The notes below the pieces were generated by a model that saw nothing but the letters and a program-made list of their open reading frames with translations, did no database searches and was not told the origin of the DNA. A stretch of DNA of 64,000 bases, from the NCBI GenBank assembly GCA_021299635.1, contig JAJTFA010000001.1:657842-721841 (forward strand). Reading direction: 5' to 3'. Position 1 is the first letter of the stretch. Every line of letters starts with the position of its first letter. A program made the translations under genes and the position numbers. The DNA comes from Sphingobacteriales bacterium. Lineage in GTDB: Bacteria; Bacteroidota; Bacteroidia; UKL13-3. Below are positions 7,893 to 16,451 of this stretch, piece after piece.

Positions 7893-7900
7893 CAAAAGTA
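7893..7900 (-). promoter_or_regulatory. Candidate -7 box of the DUF3822-rsmD-coaD operon (TACTTTTG)
   Basis: On the minus strand the sequence is TACTTTTG, a full TAnnTTTG match. No clear -33 TTG was found. The start point would be near 7887, next to the opposite-strand start point of the thioesterase promoter, so the two promoters face each other and overlap. Confidence 0.4.
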
Positions 7901-7914
7901 AAGAAAAAACCAAT

Positions 7915-8352
7915 ATGACCTTTATACCTGCCGAAACAGATTTTGCCCAAATGGTAAATGAGAAGATTAGGGGCAATCATTTTCTTCATTATTTAGGTTT
8001 TATAATCAAGGAAATCAAACCCGGATTGGTTTCCGGTGAGCTTAACTTAAAGCCGGATCATTTGCAGCAAATGGGATTTGTGCATGGTGGTGTTACCGCT
8101 ACCGTTGCCGATATAGTGGCCGGTTTTGCTGCCTTTACATTGGTAAAACATGGGCAAGGAGTAGTTACTGTTGAGCTTAAAGTTTCTTATCTAAATCCTG
8201 CTCAGGGAGAAACCTTAGTTGCAAAAGGGATGGTAATTAAAGCCGGTACTCGACTGCATTTTTGCGAAAGTGAGATTTGGGCAGGTGATTTACTTGTAGC
8301 CAAAGCCTCTCTCACAATGGCTGTTGTTAATCCGGAAGATATAAAAAAGTAG
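7915..8352 (+). CDS. PaaI-family hotdog-fold thioesterase
   Basis: A 145-residue acyl-CoA thioesterase. The hotdog core shows LNLKPDHLQQMGFVHGGVTA, in which HGG and the following helix (TVADIVAGFAAF) are the family hallmark, then VTVELKVSYLNPAQGETLVA. The ATG at 7915 is chosen because upstream codons would precede the predicted transcription start. Proteins of this family hydrolyse acyl- or aryl-CoA esters; the substrate here is unknown. It is a single gene, divergent from the DUF3822 operon and ending 6 bp before the convergent mtgA gene. Confidence 0.87.
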   Translation: MTFIPAETDFAQMVNEKIRGNHFLHYLGFIIKEIKPGLVSGELNLKPDHLQQMGFVHGGVTATVADIVAGFAAFTLVKHGQGVVTVELKVSYLNPAQGETLVAKGMVIKAGTRLHFCESEIWAGDLLVAKASLTMAVVNPEDIKK

Positions 8353-8358
8353 TCGTTT

Positions 8359-9081
8359 TTATTCCCTCCAAGGTAATTCACCTATATGGTGCATAAATCG
8401 CTGAATTCCTCTTGCTTTACGGTCAATATAGTTTGAGGGTTTGTTGGCTTTCCATCTGCGCGGATTGGGCAGGCAGGCCGCAATCAGGGCGCTCTCTCTG
8501 GAGTTTAAATCAGCTGCTGATTTTTTAAAATAATGTTGAGCAGCTGCTTCAGCTCCATAAACACCATCTCCCATCTCAATAATATTGATGTATATCTCCA
8601 AAATTCTTTTTTTTGTCCAGAAAAGCTCAAGCGTTAGGGTGATAAATAACTCAGGAACTTTCCTAATCCAACTTCTTTTGGGTGTAAAAAATAAATTCTT
8701 AGCCGTTTGTTGAGAAATGGTGCTTGCCCCCCTTAATTTCTTACCTGTTTTAAATCCTCTTTCAATGGAATTTTGAATTTGCTCAAAGTCAAAACCATAA
8801 TGCTGAATAAATTTTGCATCTTCTGCAGTTATGACAGCCAGGCAAAATTTATCGGAAACGTAGTCAATGCTTTTCCAGCTCTTGGTAAGTTTTATTTCTT
8901 TTCCGGCTCTTATTTGCTCATATATTCTTACCAGGTGTAGGGGTGTTACCGGAGGGGGTATTACCCTGTATAAAATAATAAGAAGAAGGAATAACTGCAT
9001 GCAAAGCAAAAGCAGATTTTTTAAAAATGCTGTAAAAGTACTTAGCGCTTTCCTGAGTTTATTGCCACTCTTTTTTGCCAT
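8359..9081 (-). CDS. mtgA: Monofunctional biosynthetic peptidoglycan transglycosylase
   Basis: A 240-residue GT51 enzyme that polymerises lipid II into glycan strands without a transpeptidase domain. It has one N-terminal membrane helix (about 19-40). The catalytic Glu is in VITAEDAKF (E87), followed by the conserved RGASTISQQTAKNLF motif (117-131) and ELFWTKKRILEIYINIIEMG (152-171). Length fits MtgA. It is monocistronic or preceded by ccmF on the same strand after an 84-bp gap that holds a possible terminator. Confidence 0.93.
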   Translation of the reverse strand: MAKKSGNKLRKALSTFTAFLKNLLLLCMQLFLLLIILYRVIPPPVTPLHLVRIYEQIRAGKEIKLTKSWKSIDYVSDKFCLAVITAEDAKFIQHYGFDFEQIQNSIERGFKTGKKLRGASTISQQTAKNLFFTPKRSWIRKVPELFITLTLELFWTKKRILEIYINIIEMGDGVYGAEAAAQHYFKKSAADLNSRESALIAACLPNPRRWKANKPSNYIDRKARGIQRFMHHIGELPWRE

Positions 9082-9112
9082 TCCTATGCAATGTTAACAA
9101 ACACGCACAAAG

Positions 9113-9141
9113 AAAAAAATTTTCACGGTTTCATCATCGTG
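9113..9141 (-). terminator. Possible terminator after ccmF
   Basis: On the minus strand a 6-bp stem with one wobble pair (CACGAT...GTCGTG-type, arms at 9136-9141 and 9124-9129) is followed by AAAA and seven T (9119-9113). The stem is short, so the call is tentative. Confidence 0.4.
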
Positions 9142-9165
9142 CATGCCTTTTATTAGGGTAGTTGC

Positions 9166-11706
9166 TTAAACCAGCCTGCGAAATTCTTTAACCCTTCTTA
9201 TAATGGCCATGCAAAAACCTATAATCATGATTATTGTTCCGCCCCAAACAAGATTAATCCATGGAAAAACAATGGCCTTCATAATAATAAATTCCCCTGA
9301 GGTGTCTTTTTCTGCTGTTTCAATGGTGACTTTACCGGTCTTAGGGTCTACAGCTGTAAATCGAAAACGCAAGCGTGCATCATCAACTACTTCTTCAAAA
9401 TTAACCACATCATTGTTTTGTATACCGTATAGCGGTGTAATCTTGTATTCACCTTTTAGCGTAATAAGTTTTAGTTCTGCACCCAGCAACAATTGCAGGT
9501 TGTTCATATCTATTTTACCATCCTTAACATTGGAGTTTATCTGCTGCAATATGGCATAACCGTTATTGGTTACAATGGTATCGCCCACTTTAACTTCATG
9601 TTTGGTTTCACGTATAAATTTAGCTGCATCCTTCTCTTTAGGAACAGAACTAACATAGGTAAATACATCATGAGAGAGGTAGTGCTTCGTGTCCGGATTG
9701 GCAACCAATCCCATTTTAGGATTAATCTGGGCATTTGGATATAAATCAAACTCATACAATACCTCATTGCTTTTGTGGTCTATTTTTTTGTAGTGCACCC
9801 TATAATAATTATTCACCCATTCTGTAGAGTCGCTCATGTATTCAATTTCATAATCTCCCATGCGCAAGGGCTTACCTTTCTCAAGGTATACATGTTCCAT
9901 ATTGGCCTTTTCATCAAATTCAGGATTCAACATCATACCGCTCTGATTTACGGATATCACTTTCTTATTGGCTGATGAAACCAGCACACCAATAAGCAAA
10001 ATGCCAAAACCTATATGTGCCACGGAAGAACCTGCCATTCCTGCCTTGCCCTTCAATTGTGGTAGCATCATATCTGCGTTGGCAGTAACGGCATAAACCG
10101 CTGCAAAGAGTAAACCTATATAGAACCAGTTATTATTCAGTTCAAAAAAGAACATGAGTCCTGCCGATACAATCAGGCCTATAGCTGCATGAATCAATAT
10201 CTTTCTTAATGTTTCTTTCTTGTTCTTTTTGTATTTGAGCATTTGTGCAACTCCCGTAAGCAAGCCAATAATAATAGCCATTGGCATTTGCCATTTATTG
10301 TAATGCGAAATTACATCAGATGGCGGAGCCATGTTGCTTCCGAATAATTTGTTAAATACGGGAACAGAAGTAGTCATGATAATCTGAAATGCAGAGATCA
10401 CCAATACCAGACTGCCAATAAACATCCAGAACTCGCGGGTATAAACTTCTTCTTCCTTCGGTGATGCAGGCACTCTTTTAACCAGCAGATACCCACTGTA
10501 AATAATAAAAAATAAGCCGATAACAATGAGCGGCCATTTCGTGGTATCATATTTCTCAAAGGCAATTAATCCGAGCACAAACAGAAAAAATGCCAGTATA
10601 TAAAGCAGTTTATGTTTGCGTGTTTCCAGCATAACAAAAGCAGGCAACCATAAAAATATCATGATAAACACCAGCAGTTGTCCGCTCATTCCTAAATCGG
10701 TAAAAGAGTGTACCGATGAGTTACCTAAAATGCCGCTTCGGGTTAGGAAGGTGGCATACAACACGAGGATAAAGGTGAGCAGAATAAGAATAAAAGAAAC
10801 ATTGAGTGCATTGCCGCTATGCTTATAAATGAGCATCACATGAACCCCTGCTATCAGTATTAGCCAAGGTATCAGAGAGGCGTTTTCAACGGGGTCCCAT
10901 GCCCAGTATCCGCCAAAGCTTAAACTTTCATAGGCCCAAAATCCACCCATGATAATGCCGGTTCCTAAAACCATTACACTCACCAAACCCCAAGGTAATG
11001 CAGGTTTAAGCCAGCCTGTATAATCTCTTTTCCAGAGGGCAGCTATTGCATAGGCAAATGGAACAATGGTTGTTGCAAAGCCAAAAAACAGGGTAGGGGG
11101 GTGTATTACCATCCAATAATTTTGCAGCAATGGATTGAGTCCGTTGCCATCTGCAATCTTAGATAAATAGTCTGCTCGCTTAAATAAAGGGGCATTACCC
11201 ATAGCATTTCTTAGCAGTTCAAAGGGGCTGCTGCCAATTTTATATCCCAGTATTTTAACCCCGATGAGCATAGAGGTAAGGGCAATTTGTGAGAGCATGA
11301 GCACGCTCATTACCGGGCTGGTCCATTTTTTGGCAGTGCGTATGAGAATATTGCCAATTACCATCTGCCAGAAAATCCACAATAGAAAGCTTCCTTCCTG
11401 GCCTTCCCAAAAACAGGAAATCATATACTCAACCGGCAATTCTCTTGAGGAATGCTGCCAGGCATAATGGTATTCAAAGTAATGCTGGTGAATGATTAGA
11501 AATAAAATCCCGATAACAGACAATACAGCAAGGGTATGCACATGAAATGCTTTTCTGGCAATACCTGCCCAGCTTTCATCATTGCGGTTTGTGGCAATAC
11601 CCCACGCAAGTGCAGAGAGGATGGATGTGCCGAAAGCAATAACCACGGCAAGATGGCCGAGGTTACCAAAAATTAATCTTTCTCCTTCAAATACGATTTC
11701 GTTCAT
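9166..11706 (-). CDS. ccmF: Cytochrome c biogenesis protein, CcmF/CcsA type
   Basis: An 846-residue polytopic inner-membrane protein of heme handling and attachment to apocytochrome c. About 14 hydrophobic segments surround a WWD-type heme-handling motif, GGYWAWDPVENASLIPW, near residues 263-280. The C-terminal third holds a large non-membrane (periplasmic) domain and a last membrane helix. FENLGHLAVV-type opening and total size are those of CcmF-like proteins in Bacteroidota. An in-frame ATG at 11742 would add 12 residues; 11706 gives the better N-terminus. It is the last gene of ccmC-ccmD-ccmE-ccmF. Confidence 0.9.
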   Translation of the reverse strand: MNEIVFEGERLIFGNLGHLAVVIAFGTSILSALAWGIATNRNDESWAGIARKAFHVHTLAVLSVIGILFLIIHQHYFEYHYAWQHSSRELPVEYMISCFWEGQEGSFLLWIFWQMVIGNILIRTAKKWTSPVMSVLMLSQIALTSMLIGVKILGYKIGSSPFELLRNAMGNAPLFKRADYLSKIADGNGLNPLLQNYWMVIHPPTLFFGFATTIVPFAYAIAALWKRDYTGWLKPALPWGLVSVMVLGTGIIMGGFWAYESLSFGGYWAWDPVENASLIPWLILIAGVHVMLIYKHSGNALNVSFILILLTFILVLYATFLTRSGILGNSSVHSFTDLGMSGQLLVFIMIFLWLPAFVMLETRKHKLLYILAFFLFVLGLIAFEKYDTTKWPLIVIGLFFIIYSGYLLVKRVPASPKEEEVYTREFWMFIGSLVLVISAFQIIMTTSVPVFNKLFGSNMAPPSDVISHYNKWQMPMAIIIGLLTGVAQMLKYKKNKKETLRKILIHAAIGLIVSAGLMFFFELNNNWFYIGLLFAAVYAVTANADMMLPQLKGKAGMAGSSVAHIGFGILLIGVLVSSANKKVISVNQSGMMLNPEFDEKANMEHVYLEKGKPLRMGDYEIEYMSDSTEWVNNYYRVHYKKIDHKSNEVLYEFDLYPNAQINPKMGLVANPDTKHYLSHDVFTYVSSVPKEKDAAKFIRETKHEVKVGDTIVTNNGYAILQQINSNVKDGKIDMNNLQLLLGAELKLITLKGEYKITPLYGIQNNDVVNFEEVVDDARLRFRFTAVDPKTGKVTIETAEKDTSGEFIIMKAIVFPWINLVWGGTIIMIIGFCMAIIRRVKEFRRLV

Positions 11707-11757
11707 TGATGATATGATTGGTTCATGCACCGATAAAAGCAATGGTGCTTGATTGTA

Positions 11758-12144
11758 TTACGATTCTTTTACTTGCCCGTCAGTATATTTGGAAGGGCAT
11801 TTGAGTAATATTTTTGATGCCATAAACGCATTGCCCTCCATTTTTCCGATGATGACAATTTTTTCTGAGCGTTCAAAGTCCTGTGGTTCCGGTGAGTGAT
11901 AGATGACTTTTCTTTCTTCTCCTTTTTCATCAATCATATAAAATGAAAAGTAGTTAGGGTCTTTCTTTGGGTTATAATATTTTTCTTTTTGCTTATTGAG
12001 CATACCTACTACATGAAACTCTTTATCAGGATTTTCTGCAGCTACGCCAAAGCTTTCATAAGTGCTTGCATCTCCGTATGTACTGATGATGGCACCAATG
12101 GCTGCAGCTATTAACGTAATAAGTATGATGTATGTCTTTTTCAT
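11758..12144 (-). CDS. ccmE: Cytochrome c maturation heme chaperone CcmE, cysteine type
   Basis: A 128-residue periplasmic heme chaperone with an N-terminal membrane anchor (about 4-22) and an OB-fold domain (VVGMLNKQKE...FSFYMIDEKGEERKVIYH). In classical CcmE a His in the HxxxY motif binds heme covalently. Here the motif reads CPSKY, with Cys116 in place of His and Tyr120 kept. Cysteine-type CcmE proteins are known from archaea and some sulfate reducers. It sits between ccmD and ccmF as expected. Confidence 0.9.
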   Translation of the reverse strand: MKKTYIILITLIAAAIGAIISTYGDASTYESFGVAAENPDKEFHVVGMLNKQKEKYYNPKKDPNYFSFYMIDEKGEERKVIYHSPEPQDFERSEKIVIIGKMEGNAFMASKILLKCPSKYTDGQVKES

Positions 12145-12152
12145 AAGTTTCC

Positions 12153-12323
12153 CTACTTCTCCAATTTGCGCAATTTAAAATCGATGTAAAAAAGGAAACC
12201 TGCAATAAGTGCAAAAATGACTGCAATAACATATACAACGGCATCAAATTTATGTGACTGCGCATCTGCCATCATCGAGGTGTGTTGCTGCATTTGCAGC
12301 CATATGTTTATAAATATTTTCAT
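12153..12323 (-). CDS. ccmD: CcmD-like small membrane protein
   Basis: A 56-residue gene too short for a standard ORF cut-off. The ATG overlaps the ccmC stop in an ATGA tetranucleotide (12320-12323), and the TAG ends 8 bp before ccmE. The protein has a short polar start (MKIFINIWLQMQQ), one membrane helix (about residues 28-46, VVYVIAVIFALIAGFLFY) and a charged tail (IDFKLRKLEK), the plan of CcmD. CcmD stabilises the heme-releasing complex of CcmABC with CcmE. Position and topology support the name; the sequence is too short for more. Confidence 0.82.
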   Translation of the reverse strand: MKIFINIWLQMQQHTSMMADAQSHKFDAVVYVIAVIFALIAGFLFYIDFKLRKLEK

Positions 12324-12979
12324 GCGTTGTGTTTTATAAATTCAATTTTCTTATACCGTACATACAAGTTTGCTATCCAGAATCCAATGAGGCTCCAACC
12401 GATAACGGCAGGATAGAAAACCAATCGCAGCCTGTTATCCAGATCATAGCTGTTAAAACCTGGATTGCCTCCGTTGCCTGGATGAAGCGAATCGGTGAGG
12501 CGAGGTAATACAAAAATGAGTACCAGAAAAACAGGGAAACAGAATATATTATAAACTGCTGAAATGCGTGCTTTTTTCTCTGGGTCTTCAATGGAACCCC
12601 TAAGCACCAAATAGGCCATGTACATGAGCATACCTATGGCGGCACTATTTAGTTTAGGGTCATTGGTCCAGGGAGTCCCCCAGGTGTTTTGTGCCCAAAT
12701 CATCCCGGTAATTAAACCCCCAATACCGTATAACATTGCAACAGTTGCAAATCCGGAAGCCTCCAAATCACGGTGCATATTGTTTGATGAAAGGTATCTG
12801 ATAGAGCCAATCATGGAAGCCATTAAAAGAAAAATCATTCCAAACCACATAGGCACGTGGTAATAAAGGTTGCGTATGCTTTGTTCTAATATTGGCAAAT
12901 CTGGAACGGGCATGAGCAACCCACCTATAAAAGCATAAAACAAGAGGGCTACGCCCAAAATCTTCCACCAGTATTGCAT
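12320..12979 (-). CDS. ccmC: Heme-handling protein CcmC (cytochrome c assembly)
   Basis: A 219-residue inner-membrane protein with six hydrophobic segments. It belongs to the CcmC/CcsA heme-handling superfamily and loads heme onto CcmE. The periplasmic WWD region reads WGTPWTNDPKLNS; the usual second Trp before Asp is Asn here. Conserved His residues expected to ligate heme flank it (RNLYYHVPMWFG in front; SLHPGNG behind). It is the first gene of the operon, 58 bp from a strong terminator that ends the upstream gene. ccmA and ccmB are not in the window. Confidence 0.88.
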   Translation of the reverse strand: MQYWWKILGVALLFYAFIGGLLMPVPDLPILEQSIRNLYYHVPMWFGMIFLLMASMIGSIRYLSSNNMHRDLEASGFATVAMLYGIGGLITGMIWAQNTWGTPWTNDPKLNSAAIGMLMYMAYLVLRGSIEDPEKKARISAVYNIFCFPVFLVLIFVLPRLTDSLHPGNGGNPGFNSYDLDNRLRLVFYPAVIGWSLIGFWIANLYVRYKKIEFIKHNA

Positions 12980-13037
12980 ACGGGGGCAAAGGTATAAATT
13001 TAGCTAAGAAACCGCTATAATATTTCTGAATGAAATG

Positions 13038-13085
13038 CACATAAAAAAAGCCGCCCCGAATGCCTGGGGCGGCTTTTTTTATGTG
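13038..13085 (-). terminator. Perfect 20-bp inverted-repeat terminator
   Basis: Arms at 13038-13057 and 13066-13085 are exactly complementary over 20 bp, with an 8-nt loop. The GC core (GCCGCCCC/GGGGCGGC) is flanked by seven A on one side and seven T on the other, so it can terminate in both directions. It ends the minus-strand T9SS cargo gene that stops at 13098. Confidence 0.92.
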
Positions 13086-13097
13086 CTGTGATAAATC

Positions 13098-16000
13098 TTA
13101 GTTTTTAATGAATTTGGAGTTGAACAGGGTTTGATTGCCATCCCTAATTTCAATAAAATAAATTCCTGAAGTCAGCGATTCAATATTGATAGCTGCTTTT
13201 TTGTCTAATACTGTTTCTGTTGAGATCAATAACGCCCCTGCGATATCATATATATTGATAGAAACGTCAATATTGTTAGTGTCTTCAGTTGATATATTCA
13301 GAATATTACTAGCAGGTACCGGAAAGATCATCATGTTTCTGCCTGTACCGGAAATATCATTGATGTTTGTATTGTTAAAATTAACAGGTAAAACAAGGGA
13401 ATAGCTGTGTTGACCATTTAAATCAACCTGCTTGATTCTGTAGTAGTTAGTCATGTTCAGTGAAGGAGTTTCATCAATGAAACTGTAATTGTTTTCCATA
13501 TTGGAAGTTCCACTACCCTTTATCAAACCAATTGATTTAAAGTCTTTGTTATCCAGTGATTTTTCCAGTTCAAAATGGCTGTTGTTTAGTTCTGCAGCTG
13601 TACTCCAGTTGAGGAGTGCTTGCTCACCTTGTCTGTTAGCTTTAAAACTTAAGTATTCAACCGGTAAAGATGAAGTTATTCCTGCAAAGTAAAGTTTAAA
13701 CCTTCCTGCACCAGTTGAAGCTGTGTTGGTACTAGTAGTAAAGTTGTAGGTTGAAGTACCTGAAAGGTTTGTGAGTGAATTTTGGAATAAATCATGCAGG
13801 AATACTTGCGCACCGGCAAAACTATTTACCCCGTCAAAAATCAATCTAAAGTTATTTGCCACAGCAGATTGATTAACAAATAGGTTTACGGTGTCGGTAT
13901 TAAGGAGGGCAGAGGTATGCTTGGAATTGATATCCAAATAATTGGTGCTGCCATTGTTGTAAGAAGCTAATTGTCCGAGGCCGAAACCTAATTTGGATGC
14001 ATCAAAAGCATCTGAATCATTATTTGCATCATTTCTGTAATGAATGAAACTATAATTGTTGCTTGAATCGTTCAGATTTTTAAGTATAATGCTTAGTAGG
14101 TTAGGCAGGATATTATTTTTAAAAAAGCCATTTGGTACACTACTTGTTGATTTATGAGCTTCATTAAAGGTTATATTTGTGGTTCCTGCAGCTGTTTTGA
14201 ATACCCAAAAAGATTGGCCTGAAGGGATGAAACGGGTGGCAGCACCTGCACTTCCATTCCACGATACATAGCCTGCACCGCCTACATTCAGCGTGTAGTA
14301 TAAATTATTGATTACACCGCTATTTGTTGCTCTGAATGCATCAAAATCGATTGTAGCAGCAAATGGATTCCCAACAAGATTCCATCCGTCAGTACCTGCC
14401 GCACTTGCCTTAGATACCGATACATTTAATGGGCCGGTGGCAGGTGTGCCTGTTACTGATAAAGTAACAGCATTCTGCGTGGCATTTGTTCCATCTAGTC
14501 TTCCGGCATCAGAACGATCTCCTCTGATGAATACACGGTAGCCGACACCTGCACTTAAGTTGGTGCTGGTTGGATTACCAACCGATGCCCATCTATTGGT
14601 ATATACTCCTCCTGCGCTTTCATTATAAGTGAACATAGATGCGCTATTACTTGCTGTCCAGTCGAAGCCATCTGCGTTAAAGTTCGATGTTCCTACCGGA
14701 CCCGTTCCGCCTGATCCACCGGTAATAAACATTTGCGATTGCCAGTTATTTCTAATGGTTGCACCGCTACCCGAGGTAACCGGTGCCGCAAGAAAGCGCC
14801 AGGTACGCGAGCGCGAAGGAATGAATCTTTGTATGTTAGCATTACCGGAAAAAGGAGTAGCACCATCGCATGCACCAATTTGTGCTGTTTTACCGGAAGT
14901 AGAAACCAGCGTTACATTGCCGTTTAAGTTTATGGTTCCTCCTCCGGTCGAGGTTAGTAAGTCTGTTATTTCTATGGCATCACTAATGGTAGCTGTTCCA
15001 GCTGTCTTTGAACTGATTAGGTTTGCAATAGACATGGTGCCTGCATTCCTGAAATCTATACTTTGGGCATTTGCACCTGCTAAATTAATGGTACTGGTAG
15101 AAGGCGTGAATGTACCCGAATTTGTTACATTTCCCTGAAAGGTTAATTCATTGCCACCTGAAACGAATGTAGCACCGGCACTTATAGTGAATGCACCCGC
15201 TACATTTAATTTACCGGATGACAATGTTACGGCTGCGGAGGTATTGCTAATGGTAATCCGCGGCAAAGGAGCAGCATTGGCGGTGGTACTTCCAACAATA
15301 CTTTGAGCCGTTGTGCCATTAAAGTTGATTGTGCCTGTTAAAGTACCTCCGGGAGTAGTGGCCAAATGATTGGGTACTGCAAGTTCGCCAGCTAAATTAA
15401 TGGTGCCTCCAGCGAAGGAGATAACGGAGGATGAATTGGATCCTGCAATAACTAAACGATTATTAACAGTTACAGATGCGCCCAAAGTAAATGTAATAGG
15501 TGAACTAGATGCGCTAAATAGCTCTAATCTATGAAAAGTAACTCCATCAGGAATGCTTCGGCTACCAACAGCGGAAAATTTAAAGAGACCATTATTGTGG
15601 TTAAAGGTTCTGGTTCCACCACTTCCTACCGTCCATGCCCCTGATATAATGGTGCCTATAGAAGTACTGCTTGAAGCATTAAATATTCTTGTTCCTGTAC
15701 CGGATCCAAAACTTAAATTACCAAAAATATTGATAGAAGATGCATTGGTCCCGTCAAAGGTTCTGTTTAATGCGCCAGTTCCGAAATTTAATCCATTACA
15801 AATGAGACTTGATCCGGTATTTAAGACGAATGACCCTGAATTCAGCGTAATAACATTCACTTCTAAGTCTAAATTGTCGTCAAGTGTAACGGTGCCACTA
15901 TAGCCATTTATAAAATTGATATTACAAATCGAATTTGCAAGATTCGAATTGGCATCAATGAAGCAGTCGTCATTTGTTTCATTGCCATCAAAAATGATAT

Positions 16001-16148
16001 TATTGAAGCCATCCGGCTGTCCGGCTGTCCAATTACCATCATCACTGAATATGCCAGTTCCGCCTAAGTTATTCCAAGTGGTTTGTGCATAGCTTCCTAT
16101 CGATATTGTTGTACAAAAAATAAATAAAAAAAGTAATGACTTTTTCAT
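13098..16148 (-). CDS. Large secreted protein with T9SS type A sorting domain
   Basis: A 1016-residue surface or secreted protein. A signal peptide (MKKSLLFLFIF...GSYAQ) is followed by WNNLGGTGIFSDDGNW, a motif found at the start of repetitive beta-helix passengers, then several hundred Ser/Thr/Gly/Asn-rich residues of beta-solenoid type. Near residues 840-930 is an FN3-like module beginning LPVEYLSFKANRQGEQALLNW. The last 75 or so residues are a type A T9SS sorting domain (FPVPASNILNIS ... LTSGIYFIEIRDG ... FIKN), which directs export and removal or anchoring by the sortase. No enzymatic domain was recognised; an adhesin role is inference. It is divergent from a protein of the same plan. Confidence 0.85.
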   Translation of the reverse strand: MKKSLLFLFIFCTTISIGSYAQTTWNNLGGTGIFSDDGNWTAGQPDGFNNIIFDGNETNDDCFIDANSNLANSICNINFINGYSGTVTLDDNLDLEVNVITLNSGSFVLNTGSSLICNGLNFGTGALNRTFDGTNASSINIFGNLSFGSGTGTRIFNASSSTSIGTIISGAWTVGSGGTRTFNHNNGLFKFSAVGSRSIPDGVTFHRLELFSASSSPITFTLGASVTVNNRLVIAGSNSSSVISFAGGTINLAGELAVPNHLATTPGGTLTGTINFNGTTAQSIVGSTTANAAPLPRITISNTSAAVTLSSGKLNVAGAFTISAGATFVSGGNELTFQGNVTNSGTFTPSTSTINLAGANAQSIDFRNAGTMSIANLISSKTAGTATISDAIEITDLLTSTGGGTINLNGNVTLVSTSGKTAQIGACDGATPFSGNANIQRFIPSRSRTWRFLAAPVTSGSGATIRNNWQSQMFITGGSGGTGPVGTSNFNADGFDWTASNSASMFTYNESAGGVYTNRWASVGNPTSTNLSAGVGYRVFIRGDRSDAGRLDGTNATQNAVTLSVTGTPATGPLNVSVSKASAAGTDGWNLVGNPFAATIDFDAFRATNSGVINNLYYTLNVGGAGYVSWNGSAGAATRFIPSGQSFWVFKTAAGTTNITFNEAHKSTSSVPNGFFKNNILPNLLSIILKNLNDSSNNYSFIHYRNDANNDSDAFDASKLGFGLGQLASYNNGSTNYLDINSKHTSALLNTDTVNLFVNQSAVANNFRLIFDGVNSFAGAQVFLHDLFQNSLTNLSGTSTYNFTTSTNTASTGAGRFKLYFAGITSSLPVEYLSFKANRQGEQALLNWSTAAELNNSHFELEKSLDNKDFKSIGLIKGSGTSNMENNYSFIDETPSLNMTNYYRIKQVDLNGQHSYSLVLPVNFNNTNINDISGTGRNMMIFPVPASNILNISTEDTNNIDVSINIYDIAGALLISTETVLDKKAAINIESLTSGIYFIEIRDGNQTLFNSKFIKN

Positions 16149-16451
16149 ACGTAAAAAAATTAAATTTTATAACCGCTCCAAATGTATAAAACTTTGACTT
16201 CTAACACAAATAATTCTTTTAACAGCATTTTGGTATCTTAAAAGGGTTTATGCGAATTTAAATCTGTTTGAATATCAAAAATTTTAATTTGCCAATTTAA
16301 GTTATTTTTCATTTTAAATATATATTTTTTTAGTGAGTTATTATTTAGCTTTAACTTTTATTCAAAATCTGAATAAAAATGAATATAAGTACTGGTAATT
16401 TGATTAGAAAAACTATAATTTCGAAGCCTTAATTTTTTAAAAAAAACAAAT
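16149..16451. other. Divergent AT-rich promoter region between two T9SS cargo genes
   Basis: A 303-bp gene-free stretch, strongly AT-rich. It holds a good minus-strand promoter at 16179-16210 and only a weak plus-strand candidate -7 box, TAATTTCG at 16416-16423, without a -33 element at the right distance. No open frame, hairpin or repeat was noticed. Confidence 0.6.
16179..16210 (-). promoter_or_regulatory. Promoter of the minus-strand T9SS cargo gene
   Basis: On the minus strand, TTTG (16210-16207) and TACATTTG (16186-16179) are 20 bp apart and both match the Bacteroidota consensus. The start point would be near 16173, giving a leader of about 25 nt before the ATG at 16148. Confidence 0.65.

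Noticed and set aside
14629-15138. Long open frames antisense to the T9SS cargo gene (also 15553-15903, and 17867-18262 on the other strand in its partner)
   Set aside because: They lie fully inside clear genes, have no recognisable domain, and follow from biased Ser/Thr/Gly codon use in the repetitive proteins.
16399-16423. Promoter for the plus-strand T9SS cargo gene (TTTG 16399-16402, TAATTTCG 16416-16423)
   Set aside because: The spacing is 13 bp instead of 19-21 bp and the -7 box is imperfect, so no promoter was called.
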